Positions 10,083 to 21,671 of a stretch of 44,709 bases of DNA are shown one piece after another. The stretch is from an uncultured Opitutia bacterium (lineage in GTDB: Bacteria > Verrucomicrobiota > Verrucomicrobiia > Opitutales > Opitutaceae), in assembly GCA_903830425.1 (NCBI GenBank), contig CAIKTR010000193.1, positions 1 through 44,709 on the forward strand, given 5' to 3'. Position numbers and translations under genes: made by a program. Under the pieces are notes generated by a model. It was given only the letters and a program-made list of their open reading frames with translations, was not told the DNA's origin and searched no databases. Numbering within the stretch: position 1 is the stretch's first letter; each line of letters starts with the position of its first letter.

Positions 10083-10376
10083 CGACCGGTCGTCTGCCCC
10101 TCTGGACCCGCCACAACCGCCCGGGACGAGACTGTTTTTTCCACTCAAATGCGTTGGTGCGTAACGAGTGCCAGATTTGCTTGCCTGATAGCGTCCAGCG
10201 ACCGTAATCTGGGCCACTGGCAGAGTTTTAAGCAGGTGTTGAATTAGAGTTTCTGCCATGTATTGGTGCTCATGTTTCGTTAGGATTCAGCAGTAAAGGC
10301 AAGCTAGGCAAGAGGTAGTAATACCAGCAGAAAGCATACAGTAATAAATACGCAAGTAGCAGTTAACCAACACAAA
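10083..10376. other. AT-richer gap between the methyltransferase gene and tRNA-Lys
   Basis: 294 bases, clearly lower in GC than the rest of the window from about 10130 on. No ORF here looks coding. The tRNA promoter should lie near the right end. TTGAAT (10239 region) and several TA-rich tracts are present, but I cannot pick a reliable -35/-10 pair. I found no integrase remnant and no repeat of the tRNA 3' end. Confidence 0.45.
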
Positions 10377-10451
10377 GGGCTGGTAGCTCAATGGTAGAGC
10401 AGTTGCCTTTTAAGCAATTGGTTCTGGGTTCGAATCCCAGCCGGCCCACCA
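10377..10451 (+). tRNA. tRNA-Lys (anticodon TTT)
   Basis: A complete cloverleaf can be folded. The acceptor stem is GGGCTGG (10377-10383) with CCGGCCC (10441-10447), one T-G pair. The D stem is GCTC/GAGC. The anticodon stem GTTGC/GCAAT has loop CTTTTAA with anticodon TTT at 10409-10411. The T arm is CTGGG-TTCGAAT-CCCAG. The discriminator base is A10448 and the CCA end is encoded (10449-10451). It reads AAA and AAG lysine codons. A response regulator gene starts 50 bases downstream with no terminator between. Confidence 0.96.
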
Positions 10452-10501
10452 CTTTCATCAATGACCAAACCCCACCTCGCGCCATCCTCGCGTGCGCCCT
10501 C

Positions 10502-11149
10502 ATGAAGCGTCTTATCATAGTCGAAGACCAAACCGCAGTCCGCGAGATGCTGGTCGAGATCCTGCGGTTGGATCCCAACTATCAACTGGTGGGCGAGTGT
10601 GGCGACGGACAGAGTGCCGTGGCGCTCTGCCTCGAGGCGAAGCCGGACCTGCTGGTTCTGGATGCCAAGCTGCCGGGCCTGAACGGGGTCGATATCCTCC
10701 GCCGGATCACCAAGAAGCTACCGGAGATGCGCGTCCTGATTTTCTCGGGCCATGAGAACCCGATGCTGGTCCGCGAGATGCTGGAGGCGGGCGCCCATGG
10801 ATTTGTCGAGAAGACCGCCGGCCTGATCGAGCTGAAAAAGGGCCTGGAAGCCATCGCGAACGGCGGCACCTACTTCGGTCCAGCCGTGGCCGCCCTGCTC
10901 CGCGACGTGGTGGCCAATCCCGAGGCGAGCAGCGCCGCCGACTTCCTGACCGACCGGGAGCGCGAGATTCTGCAGCTGGTCGCCGAGAGCCACAGCACGC
11001 GGGGAATCGCGACCAAGTTGGATATCAGCATCAAGACGGTGGACAACCACCGGACCAACCTGATGCGCAAATTGAACCTCCACGACGTCGCCAGCCTCAC
11101 CCGCTATGCCATGGAGGTCGGGTTGATCGCGCAGAAGAAAGCGCAGTAA
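10502..11149 (+). CDS. NarL/FixJ-family response regulator (receiver plus LuxR-type HTH)
   Basis: 215 residues from the ATG at 10502 (MKRLIIVED). The receiver domain has the acidic pair Glu8/Asp9, phosphoacceptor Asp54 in LVLDAKLPG, the Ser of IFSG and the Lys of VEKTAG. The C-terminal LuxR-type DNA-binding domain begins [14 protein letters not shown] and has the recognition region [16 protein letters not shown]. It should bind DNA as a dimer after phosphorylation. No histidine kinase is in the window, so it is an orphan here. The reading frame extends back through the tRNA, but that part is not coding. With no terminator after tRNA-Lys, read-through from the tRNA promoter may express it. The Pal gene follows after 61 bases. 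Confidence 0.93.
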   Translation: MKRLIIVEDQTAVREMLVEILRLDPNYQLVGECGDGQSAVALCLEAKPDLLVLDAKLPGLNGVDILRRITKKLPEMRVLIFSGHENPMLVREMLEAGAHGFVEKTAGLIELKKGLEAIANGGTYFGPAVAALLRDVVANPEASSAADFLTDREREILQLVAESHSTRGIATKLDISIKTVDNHRTNLMRKLNLHDVASLTRYAMEVGLIAQKKAQ

Positions 11150-11210
11150 AGCCTTGCCGCAGCAACAAGGTTGCCCATTAGATTTTAGCACGACCCACCT
11201 CGACCACTCC

Positions 11211-11768
11211 ATGAATATCGCCTCGAAGAAACTTTGCCTCGTCATCGCCAGCGCCGTTTTCATCCTTGCGGGCTGCAAAAAGAAGCCGGCCCGCCCCGAT
11301 CCGAGCGCCACCGTCCTCGGGCCCAACGGCGGCGGCAACATCTCCCCGGAACAGGTGAATCCCGCCCTCGACCCGAACGCGGCCGGGCTGACGCAGCGCG
11401 ACCCGAACGTCATCGAGACCGATGACATGATCAAGGGCCTGCTTGGCGCCGTTTACTTCGACTTCGACAAGTCCAACGTCAAGGAGAGCGAGCGCGCCAA
11501 GGTTCAGGCCGCCAAGGACTACCTGGCGAAGAACCCCAAGCACCGCATCCTCTTCGAGGGGCACTGCGACTGGCGGGGCACGGATGAGTACAACCTGAGC
11601 CTGGGTGACCGTCGCGCCACCGCGGCGAAGAATTACCTCCTGTCGCTCGGCCTCGCCGCCGACAAGGTCGAGGCCAACTCCAAGGGCAGCCTGGAGTCCT
11701 CCAAGAATGCGGATGACGCCACCATGGCGAAGGACCGCCGGGCGGAGATCATTGTGCTGAAGAAGTAA
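11211..11768 (+). CDS. pal: Peptidoglycan-associated OmpA-family lipoprotein (Pal-like)
   Basis: 185 residues from the ATG at 11211. A lipoprotein signal peptide ends in the lipobox ILAGC, so the mature protein is lipid-anchored, probably in the outer membrane. A low-complexity linker (about 50 residues) leads to the OmpA-like domain, which starts at VYFDFDKSNVKESE and contains the peptidoglycan-binding signature ILFEGHCDWRGTDEYN, then LGDRRATAAKNYL. It should tie the outer membrane to peptidoglycan. The usual tolB/tolA/ybgF neighbours are absent, so the Pal name is by domain layout and not by context. A strong terminator follows at 11787. Confidence 0.88.
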   Translation: MNIASKKLCLVIASAVFILAGCKKKPARPDPSATVLGPNGGGNISPEQVNPALDPNAAGLTQRDPNVIETDDMIKGLLGAVYFDFDKSNVKESERAKVQAAKDYLAKNPKHRILFEGHCDWRGTDEYNLSLGDRRATAAKNYLLSLGLAADKVEANSKGSLESSKNADDATMAKDRRAEIIVLKK

Positions 11769-11786
11769 TTCTTCCCCTTCCCTTCC

Positions 11787-11814
11787 AAGCCCCGGTTTTC
11801 ACCGGGGCTTTTTT
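11787..11814 (+). terminator. Rho-independent terminator after the Pal-like gene
   Basis: Perfect 10-base-pair stem AAGCCCCGGT (11787-11796) and ACCGGGGCTT (11801-11810) with loop TTTC, continuing into a T run to 11814. It closes the response regulator - Pal region and faces the end of the convergent dipeptidase gene. Confidence 0.92.
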
Positions 11815-11857
11815 ATGGCCGGCGCTCCCGGCCGCCGGCCGGACCTCGCCCCCGATC

Positions 11858-13231
11858 CTACGGCTGGGCGATCGCCAGCAGGATCCGCCGCGAGGTCTCG
11901 ATGCCCTTTTTCATGATCTCCAGGTCGAAGCTTTCGTTGGGCGCGTGCAGGTTGTCCTGCGGCAGGAACAGCCCCATCATCACGGAATCGAGGCCCAGCA
12001 CCCGCTTGATCTCGCCGATGATCGGCACGCTGCCGCCTTCCCGCAGGTACAGCGGCGCCTTGCCCCAGACCTCCGCGACTGCGGCGTCGGTGGCGCGGAA
12101 CATCCGCGCCAGCACCGGCGACTGATCCGGCGGGGTGTTGGTCCGCCCGGGCGGCACCACCACATAGGGCCGGCCGGTGTGCCCGGCGATGATCCGCAGC
12201 TGCACGCCGCGCGGCGCCCGCGCCGCAATGGTCTGCTCAAGCAGCACCTTCATTTTTTCCGGGCTCTGGTTGGCCACCAGCCGGCAGCTGATCTTCACAA
12301 AGGCCCGGCTGGGGATCACGGTCTTGCCGCCCTCCCCCTGGTACCCGCCCCCGATGCCGTTGAACTCCAGCGTCGGGTAAAACCGGACCGCCTCAAACGG
12401 CGTCACCCCCGGCGGGGTGTGAAACGCGTCGATGCCGAGAAATTTAAGGTAGTCCTCCTCCCGGCCGCCGAGCTTCGCCAGCTCTGCGCGCTCCCACGGC
12501 TCCACCTCCAGCACGTCGTCGTAGAAGCCCGGGATGTTCACCCGCCCGTCGGGCGTGTGCAGCGAGGCGCAGAGATCCACCAGGGCCTGGATCGGATTCA
12601 GCAGCACCCCGCCGTGCAGGCCGGAGTGCAGGTCGCTGGTCGGCCCGATCGCCTCGACTTCCAGCGTGACCAGCCCGCGCAGGCCGGCCGTGATCACCAT
12701 CTGCTGCTCGTGGGGAATGCCGGTGTCCGAGAGGAAGACGAAATCCGCATCCTGCAGGGTCTGCTGGTAGCGCTGCAGGAACGGCAGGAAGCTCGGGCTG
12801 CCCATCTCCTCCTCGCCCTCGACCAGGAACGTGATCCGCAACGGGAGCGCCGGATGCTGCTCCAGCAGCTGCGCCACCGCCGCCAGGTGCGTCAGCAGCG
12901 GACCCTTGTTGTCCGCCGCGCCCCGGCCGTACATCCGGTGGCCGCGGATCGTCGGCTCGAACGCGGGGGACTGCCAGAGATGCAGCGGGTCCGCCGGCTG
13001 GACGTCGTAGTGGCCGTAGATGATGACATGCGGCCAGGAGGCGTCGCCGCCGCGGTGGCCGAGGATGATCGGGTGCAGGTCGGTCTTCACCACCTCCACC
13101 GCAAAGCCCATCGAGCTCAGGAGGCCCGAGACAAATTCCTGCGCGCCGCGCATGCCCGCCGCGAACTTCGGGTCGGCCGAGACGCTGGGGCAGCGGATGA
13201 ATTCCTTCAGTTTTTCAACAGGATCGAACAT
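11858..13231 (-). CDS. M20-family dipeptidase/metallopeptidase
   Basis: 457 residues from the ATG at 13231 (MFDPVEKLKEFIR); a longer reading from 13273 has no family support. It is a co-catalytic zinc peptidase of the M20 family, in the group of cytosolic dipeptidases that includes eukaryotic carnosinase-like enzymes. Visible metal and catalytic residues are His74 and Asp76 in YGHYDVQP, Asp107 in RGAADNKGP, and the acidic run EGEEEMGSP (about 138-145). An Asp lies in FLSDTG, and a His near the C-terminus in LHAPNESFD. The lid/dimerisation domain sits between the two catalytic halves. It probably cleaves small peptides for nutrition; the exact substrate is unknown. It lies 72 bases downstream of purH on the same strand. 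Confidence 0.88.
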   Translation of the reverse strand: MFDPVEKLKEFIRCPSVSADPKFAAGMRGAQEFVSGLLSSMGFAVEVVKTDLHPIILGHRGGDASWPHVIIYGHYDVQPADPLHLWQSPAFEPTIRGHRMYGRGAADNKGPLLTHLAAVAQLLEQHPALPLRITFLVEGEEEMGSPSFLPFLQRYQQTLQDADFVFLSDTGIPHEQQMVITAGLRGLVTLEVEAIGPTSDLHSGLHGGVLLNPIQALVDLCASLHTPDGRVNIPGFYDDVLEVEPWERAELAKLGGREEDYLKFLGIDAFHTPPGVTPFEAVRFYPTLEFNGIGGGYQGEGGKTVIPSRAFVKISCRLVANQSPEKMKVLLEQTIAARAPRGVQLRIIAGHTGRPYVVVPPGRTNTPPDQSPVLARMFRATDAAVAEVWGKAPLYLREGGSVPIIGEIKRVLGLDSVMMGLFLPQDNLHAPNESFDLEIMKKGIETSRRILLAIAQP

Positions 13232-13303
13232 GCCGCCAGCCTGGCGGCAAAGCCCGGCCCACGCCAACCGCAAAACGAGCGAACTTCACCCGCCCGCCGC
13301 CGC

Positions 13304-14851
13304 TCAGTGTTTGAAATGCCGGCTGCCGGTGAAGACCATCGCCAGGCCGCGCGCATCGGCCGCCGCGATGACCTCCGCGTCGCGCAGCGAGCCGCCCGGC
13401 TGGATGGCCGCCGTGGCCCCCGCGTCGGCCGCGGCGATGAGGCCGTCGGCAAAGGGAAAGAGGGCCTCGCTGGCCACCACCGAGCCCCGCAGGTCGAGCC
13501 CCGCCTCGCCGGCCTTCCAGACCGCGATGCGGGAACTGTCCACGCGGGCCATCTGCCCCGCCCCCACCCCCAGGGTCTGCTCGCCCCGGCAGTACACGAT
13601 CGCATTTGACTTCACGTGCTTGCCGACGATCCAGCCGAACCGCAGCCCCGCCCACTCCTCCGCCGTGGGCGCACGCCGGGTGACCACCTTGACGTCCGCG
13701 GCCGGCCCCAGCGTCCGGTCCCGGTCCTGCACCAGCACGCCCCCGACGACGCTCCGGACCTCGCGGAGCGAATCCGCCCCGAGGCCTTCCTGCGCGATCA
13801 TGAGCCGCAGGTTCTTCTTCTGGGCAAAAATCGCCCGCGCCTCGTCGCTGAACCGCGGCGCGATGATCACTTCGGTGAAAATCTCCGCGATCGTCCGGGC
13901 CAGCGCGGCCTCGACCGTGCGATTCACCACGATGACCCCGCCGAACGGGGCCTGCCGGTCGGTCGCATACGCCCGCTCCCAGGCGGCCTCCAGCGTCTCG
14001 GCGCTGGCCACGCCGCAGGGATTCGTGTGCTTCAGGATCGCCAGCGTCGGGCGCTCAAACTCGCCGATGAGATAAGTGGCCGAGGTGATATCCAGGATAT
14101 TGTTGTAGCTGAGCTCCTTGCCCTGCAGCTGCCGGTAGTGCTCATGAAACCGCCCGTACAGCGCGGCCTGCTGGTGCGGGTTCTCGCCATAGCGGAGGCT
14201 CTGCGCCTTCGGGTACGTCAGCGTCAGCGTCGCGGGAAACCCGGCCAGCGCGGCCAGGTCCGGTTCCGCGGCCTGCGTCTCCAGATACTGCGCGATCGCG
14301 GTGTCATAGCGGCCGGTGCGCTGAAAGACCTTCAGCGCCAGCCGGGGCCGCAGCGCGGCCAGGTCGGCCGGTACCGCCAGCGCGGTCAGCACCGCCGGAT
14401 AGTCGGCCGGGTCGCAAACCACGGTCACGCTGGTGTGGTTCTTGGCCGCGCTCCGCAGCATGGAGGGGCCGCCGATGTCGATGTTCTCGATCGCCTCCTC
14501 GAGGGTGACGTGCGGCTTGGCCACGGTTTCCTCGAAGGGATAGAGGTTCACCACCACGAGGTCGATCAGGTCGATGCCGGCCTGCGCGGCCTGCGCGAGA
14601 TGCTCGGCCTTGTCCCGCCGGCACAGCAGCCCGCCGTGGATCTTCGGGTGCAGCGTCTTCACGCGCCCTTCCATCATCTCCGGGAAGCCCGTGTGCTGGC
14701 TCACCTCGGTGACCGGCAGGCCGGCCGCGGCGAGCAGGCGGGCGGTGCCCCCGGTGGACAGGAGCGTGTAGCCGTGCTGCCGGACCAGCGCCGTGGCGAA
14801 TTCGGCGAGCCCGCTTTTGTCGCTGACAGAGAGAAGCGCGAATTTGGCCAT
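13304..14851 (-). CDS. purH: Bifunctional AICAR transformylase / IMP cyclohydrolase
   Basis: Catalyses the last two steps of IMP synthesis in the cytoplasm. 515 residues from the ATG at 14851 (MAKFALLSVSDKSGL), the normal PurH length. The N-terminal MGS-like cyclohydrolase domain has SVSDKSG, STGGTA and the segment EGRVKTLHPKIHGG. The C-terminal transformylase domain has LRYGENPHQ and the catalytic Lys-His of KHTNPCG. The reading continues upstream to 14920 but that part lacks similarity. It is divergent from apaG, with 89 bases between them, and followed by the dipeptidase gene. No PurR-type site is recognisable. Confidence 0.96.
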   Translation of the reverse strand: MAKFALLSVSDKSGLAEFATALVRQHGYTLLSTGGTARLLAAAGLPVTEVSQHTGFPEMMEGRVKTLHPKIHGGLLCRRDKAEHLAQAAQAGIDLIDLVVVNLYPFEETVAKPHVTLEEAIENIDIGGPSMLRSAAKNHTSVTVVCDPADYPAVLTALAVPADLAALRPRLALKVFQRTGRYDTAIAQYLETQAAEPDLAALAGFPATLTLTYPKAQSLRYGENPHQQAALYGRFHEHYRQLQGKELSYNNILDITSATYLIGEFERPTLAILKHTNPCGVASAETLEAAWERAYATDRQAPFGGVIVVNRTVEAALARTIAEIFTEVIIAPRFSDEARAIFAQKKNLRLMIAQEGLGADSLREVRSVVGGVLVQDRDRTLGPAADVKVVTRRAPTAEEWAGLRFGWIVGKHVKSNAIVYCRGEQTLGVGAGQMARVDSSRIAVWKAGEAGLDLRGSVVASEALFPFADGLIAAADAGATAAIQPGGSLRDAEVIAAADARGLAMVFTGSRHFKH

Positions 14852-14940
14852 CGAAGTACGGCATGGTGTGGCGGCGTCCAAATCGGTCGCAAGTCCGAAA
14901 GCCGCTTGCTCAGCGTGCAATCCCGACTCTGTTATGGCCC

Positions 14941-15324
14941 GTGGCCTCCTCCCTCGAACTTCCCGGACTCACCGCCCGCCTCGACCGGCTCCATTACCAC
15001 CATGGGGGCGCCACCCTGCCGCCGGACCAGCCCCACGCGTTCGTCTACTTCATCACCCTGCGCAACGGCTCGGACCACACCGTCACCCTCCTCGGCCGCA
15101 AGTGGGTCGTGGAGCACGCCGATGGCAGCCAGCGGGTCGTCGAGGGGGACAAGATCGTCGGCGAGACCCCGCGGCTCGCGCCCGGGGAGGAGTTCTCCTA
15201 CAACAGTTACCATGTGACCGGGGCCGACGCCACCGCGCGCGGCTCGTTCCATGGCGTCGACGACCAGGGGCGCCAGGTGCATGTGCTGCTGCCCCCCTTT
15301 CGCCTGACAATTCCCGCGGCCTGA
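14941..15324 (+). CDS. apaG: ApaG-domain protein
   Basis: About 127 residues from a proposed GTG start at 14941. No in-frame ATG lies between the upstream non-coding region and the conserved domain, and an ATG at 14934 is out of frame. ApaG is a small immunoglobulin-like beta-sandwich; in enterobacteria it was linked to cobalt/magnesium resistance, and related domains occur in F-box proteins, but its biochemical role is not settled. Typical segments are FVYFITLRN, WVVEHADG, VEGDKIVGETP, LAPGEEFSYNSY and the final FRLTIP. A promoter shared with divergent purH may lie in the 89 bases upstream. The start is uncertain by up to about 25 residues. Confidence 0.85.
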   Translation: MASSLELPGLTARLDRLHYHHGGATLPPDQPHAFVYFITLRNGSDHTVTLLGRKWVVEHADGSQRVVEGDKIVGETPRLAPGEEFSYNSYHVTGADATARGSFHGVDDQGRQVHVLLPPFRLTIPAA

Positions 15325-15373
15325 AAAACAACCTCGTTCTCGCGACCTTTCTCCTCCTGTGTCGCCCCACTAA

Positions 15374-16732
15374 ATGAAGCTCATTGATTTGAATCGCGAC
15401 GGCGGCATCGGCGCCAACTCCAATTTCGTCCAGTTCGGCGACCTCCGCGTCCTGATCGACTGCGGCCTGAATCCCAAGAAAACCGGCCGGGCCGCCACGC
15501 CCGACTTCAGCCTGATCCGCGGCCACCCGCTCGACCTCATCATCATCACGCACTGCCACCTCGACCACATCGGCAGCCTGCTGGTCGCGATGCGCGAGCA
15601 CCCCAGCACCCCCGTGATCATGACCACGTCCAGCCGCATGCTGATCGAGCGCATGCTGCACAACTCGGCCAACGTGATGCTGCGCCAGAAGGAGGAGGAC
15701 AACATCCCCGACTATCCCCTGTTCACCCACGACGAGATCGACCGGGCCGCCGGCCGCATGACGGGCCTGCCCTTCAACCACGCGAAGAAGTTCCGCGGGG
15801 CCAAGGAGGAGATCGAGGTCATCTTCCATCCGGCGGGCCATGTGGCCGGCGCGGCCGCGGTGGAGATCCACCACAAGCACCGCCAGGTCTTCTTCACCGG
15901 CGACGTGCTCTTCGAGAACCAGCGCACCCTGCCGGGCGCGAAGTTCCCTGCCGGCCACTTCGACACCGTGGTCATGGAGACCACCCGCGGCGTCACCGAG
16001 CGCCCCCTCGGCAAGGAGCGGGTCAACGAGGTCGCCCGCCTGATCCAGAGCATCAACGACACGATCAAGCGCGGCGGCTCCTTTCTCCTCCCGGTGTTCG
16101 CCCTCGGCCGCATGCAGGAGATCCTGGCCATCGTCCACGACGCCCGGAAGTTCGGCCGGCTGGTCGAGTGCCCCATCTTCGCCTCCGGGCTCGGGATGGA
16201 CCTCGCCGACTACTTCGACGAGATCAGCCGCAAGACGCGGCATGTGAATTTCAACCGGGGCATCATCAAGGAGCTGAAGATCAAGCCCACGCCCCGCAAG
16301 CTGACCCCCGGGCTGGACCCGCAGCAGAACGCGCTCTACATCATCAGCTCCGGCATGCTGGTCGAGCGGACCCCGAGCTACACCCTCGCCTCCGGCCTGG
16401 TCGGCCACGCCCGCAACACCGTCGGCTTTGTCGGCTACTGCGACCCGGACACCCCCGGCGGCAAGCTGCTCACCGCCAAGACGGGCGACACCTTCCTCTT
16501 CGAGACCGCCCACGTGAAGGCCAAGCTCAAGGCCCGCATCGAGCGCTTCGAGCTCAGCGGCCACGCCGACCGGGAGGAGCTCCTCGAGTTCGCCATCCAG
16601 ACCGAGGCCCGCTGCGTCGTCCTGACGCACGGCGACCCGCCCGCCCGCGCCTGGTTTGCCGCGCAGCTGGCGCAGCAGGCCCCCAAGATCAAGGTCCTCG
16701 ATCCCGTGCCGCTGAAGACGTACCAGGTGTGA
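15374..16732 (+). CDS. Metallo-beta-lactamase / beta-CASP RNA-processing nuclease
   Basis: 452 residues. The metallo-beta-lactamase core has HCHLDH (residues 60-65), HPAGHVAG and TGDVLFEN for the two-zinc centre. The beta-CASP insertion follows (LLPVFALGRMQEIL, then SSGMLVE), and C-terminal His motifs are LSGHAD and LTHGDPPA. This layout matches the YSH1/CPSF73-like bacterial RNases of COG1236, which are predicted to cut or trim RNA. No partner gene indicates its RNA target. It ends inside the convergent inositol-phosphatase gene, sharing 44 bases. No Shine-Dalgarno sequence precedes the ATG. Confidence 0.88.
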   Translation: MKLIDLNRDGGIGANSNFVQFGDLRVLIDCGLNPKKTGRAATPDFSLIRGHPLDLIIITHCHLDHIGSLLVAMREHPSTPVIMTTSSRMLIERMLHNSANVMLRQKEEDNIPDYPLFTHDEIDRAAGRMTGLPFNHAKKFRGAKEEIEVIFHPAGHVAGAAAVEIHHKHRQVFFTGDVLFENQRTLPGAKFPAGHFDTVVMETTRGVTERPLGKERVNEVARLIQSINDTIKRGGSFLLPVFALGRMQEILAIVHDARKFGRLVECPIFASGLGMDLADYFDEISRKTRHVNFNRGIIKELKIKPTPRKLTPGLDPQQNALYIISSGMLVERTPSYTLASGLVGHARNTVGFVGYCDPDTPGGKLLTAKTGDTFLFETAHVKAKLKARIERFELSGHADREELLEFAIQTEARCVVLTHGDPPARAWFAAQLAQQAPKIKVLDPVPLKTYQV

Positions 16733-17519
16733 GCAAGGCCCGCAGCCGCGCGCACATCGCGGCGTTGCCGGCGATGTACCGGATGCGGGCCATGTTGAGG
16801 TCGAACTGGCGCAGGGGGAACTGCTCGCCGTTGAGGAATTCCACCTGCCCGCCGCCGGCGAGGCAGAGCGGCACCGCCGCGGCGATGTCCCAGATCTTGA
16901 CGTTGTGGTCGACCGTGCCGTCGAGGAGCCCGATCGCCACGTAGGCCAGGTGCAGCGTGCTGCTGCCCAGCCCGCGGATCTTGAAGTTCTCCACCAGCAC
17001 CTGCGCATCCGGCGCGAACCGCCGGTCATGGGGGCTGTGAAATCCCACCACGGTCTGCGCCCCGGGCGGCTCCGTCCGCACCCGCGCCGCCCGCTCGCCG
17101 TCAAACAGCCCCAGGCCCGGCCCGCCATGGATCAGGCGGCGGCGCGCCAGGTCGTAGACCACCCCGTAGACCGGCCAGCCGTCCTCCAGCAGGGCGAGCG
17201 AGATGGCGCAGTTGGCGATGCCCAGCGCGTAATTGTTGGTGCCATCAATCGGGTCGAGCACCCACGCGAACCGCCGCGTCAGGCGCCGCGGGGCGTCCGT
17301 CGGCGCCAGTTCCTCGCTGCACGCGTCGTCGTCGGGAAACTGCGCCTGCAGCTCGCCCACGATGCCGGCGGAGATGGCCAGGTCGACCGCCGTCACCCGC
17401 GTGCCGTCGGCTTTCCACTCGCTCTGGGCCCGACCGAACTCCCGGTGCAGCAGGTCGGTCTGCGCGAGGACCGCCCGCTGGGCGGCGGCGATGCGGGCGG
17501 TGAGTTCGGGCGGGGCCAT
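16689..17519 (-). CDS. Inositol monophosphatase-family phosphatase
   Basis: 276 residues. The metal-dependent phosphatase motifs are all visible: EE at about residues 69-70, WVLDPIDGTNNYALG (Asp89 and Asp92), and near the C-terminus VKIWDIAAA. The family includes inositol-1-phosphatase, 3'-phosphoadenosine 5'-phosphate phosphatase (CysQ) and histidinol-phosphate phosphatase; I cannot choose between them from sequence alone. The last ~14 codons overlap the end of the convergent beta-CASP gene. It lies 53 bases downstream of dinB on the same strand, and AGGG directly precedes the ATG. Confidence 0.87.
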   Translation of the reverse strand: MAPPELTARIAAAQRAVLAQTDLLHREFGRAQSEWKADGTRVTAVDLAISAGIVGELQAQFPDDDACSEELAPTDAPRRLTRRFAWVLDPIDGTNNYALGIANCAISLALLEDGWPVYGVVYDLARRRLIHGGPGLGLFDGERAARVRTEPPGAQTVVGFHSPHDRRFAPDAQVLVENFKIRGLGSSTLHLAYVAIGLLDGTVDHNVKIWDIAAAVPLCLAGGGQVEFLNGEQFPLRQFDLNMARIRYIAGNAAMCARLRALLTPGTSSAARDRGP

Positions 17520-17572
17520 CCCCTAGTTGTTCGGGGCAATCGCCGGACTCCTCAAGCGCATAACGCGGCGCG

Positions 17573-18751
17573 TCAGGGGGCCGCGGGCGGGTCGCCCAGC
17601 TGGTGCCCGTGCCGGACCACCGGCGCGCCGCCGCGGCGGTTCAGGGCGTCCCGCACGCCCGCCAGCCGGCGGCGCTTCTCCTCGGCCTGCGCAAACATCT
17701 CCAGCTGGGCCGACCCCGCCTCCACGCCGGAGAACCGGACGCTCACCAGCCGCAGCGGCTGGCGCTTGCTCCAGGCCGCCTGCAGCAGCGGTCCGACCAG
17801 CGGATAAAACGGCGCCTCAAGGTCTGTCGCGGTCTCCAGGCTGCGGCCGTGCGCCTCCTGCGTGAAGTCCGGATAGCGGACCTTCACCGTCAGCGTGCGC
17901 ACCCGCTTCCGGTCCGCCCGGATCTTGGCCAGCAGTTCGTCCACCATGCCCTTCAGCACCCGCTCGATCTCCGCGCGATCCGACCGGTCGTGGCTGAACG
18001 TCTCCTGCTGGGAATAACTCTTCGCGTCCTCCTCCCCCAGTTCCACCGGCCGGTCGTCCTCCCCCCGCGCCATCGCCTGCACCTCCCGCCAGCCCGCCCC
18101 AAAGATCGCCCGCAGCTCCGTCTCCGTCCGGGCCGTCACATCGCCCACCAGCCGGAGGCCGTGGCGCTCCGCGAGCGCCGCCTCGGTTTTGGCCCCCACC
18201 CCGGGAAGCTTGCCCACCGGCAGCGGGGCGAGGAAGGCCTGCTCCGTGCCCGCCGGGACCACGACGAACCCGCGGGGCTTGCGCAGCTTCGAGGCGATCT
18301 GCGCCACCAGCTTGTTGGTCGCGAGCCCGAAGGAGACCGGGAGCTGCAGTTCCAACCAGAGCCGCTGCTGCAGGGCCCGCACCCGCGCCTCGACCTCGGC
18401 CGCGGTCCGCAGGCCGCAGGGGCCCAGGTCGAGGTAGCCCTCGTCGATCGAGTTGCGCTGCACCAGCGGCGTGAGGGTCTCGCAGAGGTCGAACATCTGC
18501 TGCGACACGCGGCCGTACAGCCCCGACGTGTGCGGCAGCAGGATCAGGTCCGGGCACACGTGCAGCGCCCGCGCCGTCGGCATCGGCGTGTAGACCCCGC
18601 ACGCCCGGGCCTCGTAGCTGGCCGAGGAAATGATGCCCCGCTCCCGACCGCCCACCGCGCATTTCGTCCCGCGCAAGGCCGGCTGTTGCGCCAGTTCGCA
18701 GGACACAAAGAACGCGTCGGCGTCGAGGTGGACGATCAGCGGCAGCGTCAT
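17573..18751 (-). CDS. dinB: DNA polymerase IV (Y-family, translesion synthesis)
   Basis: 392 residues. Copies damaged DNA with low fidelity. The catalytic acidic residues are Asp10 in LDADAFF and Asp103/Glu104 in SIDEGYLDL. The Ala usually following Glu is Gly here, as a mild change next to the active site. The steric-gate aromatic pair FF (14-15) is present. Helix-hairpin-helix GKLPGVGAKTEA and the little-finger domain follow (SYSQQETFSHD, TLTVKVRYPDF, RLVSVRFSGVE). A beta-clamp-binding motif is probably QLEMF near the C-terminus. It is 49 bases downstream of uvrA on the same strand, a pairing that suggests joint use in DNA repair. Confidence 0.94.
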   Translation of the reverse strand: MTLPLIVHLDADAFFVSCELAQQPALRGTKCAVGGRERGIISSASYEARACGVYTPMPTARALHVCPDLILLPHTSGLYGRVSQQMFDLCETLTPLVQRNSIDEGYLDLGPCGLRTAAEVEARVRALQQRLWLELQLPVSFGLATNKLVAQIASKLRKPRGFVVVPAGTEQAFLAPLPVGKLPGVGAKTEAALAERHGLRLVGDVTARTETELRAIFGAGWREVQAMARGEDDRPVELGEEDAKSYSQQETFSHDRSDRAEIERVLKGMVDELLAKIRADRKRVRTLTVKVRYPDFTQEAHGRSLETATDLEAPFYPLVGPLLQAAWSKRQPLRLVSVRFSGVEAGSAQLEMFAQAEEKRRRLAGVRDALNRRGGAPVVRHGHQLGDPPAAP

Positions 18752-18800
18752 GGCGGTCCGGGTCCGGAGGCGGTTCCGCTGGTGTGTCCAGTCTGCCCGT

Positions 18801-21671
<2,871 letters not shown>

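Noticed and set aside
10047-10259. 70-residue minus-strand frame in the gap before tRNA-Lys
   Set aside because: No signal, no domain, overlaps the methyltransferase end; composition does not look coding.
10363-10578. Minus-strand frame over the tRNA gene giving [21 protein letters not shown]
   Set aside because: This is the well-known spurious translation of the antisense strand of a tRNA gene, not a protein.
11154-11185. Small hairpin GCAAC-AAG-GTTGC after the response regulator gene as a terminator
   Set aside because: Only 5 base pairs with a 3-base loop and no T run directly behind; too weak to call.
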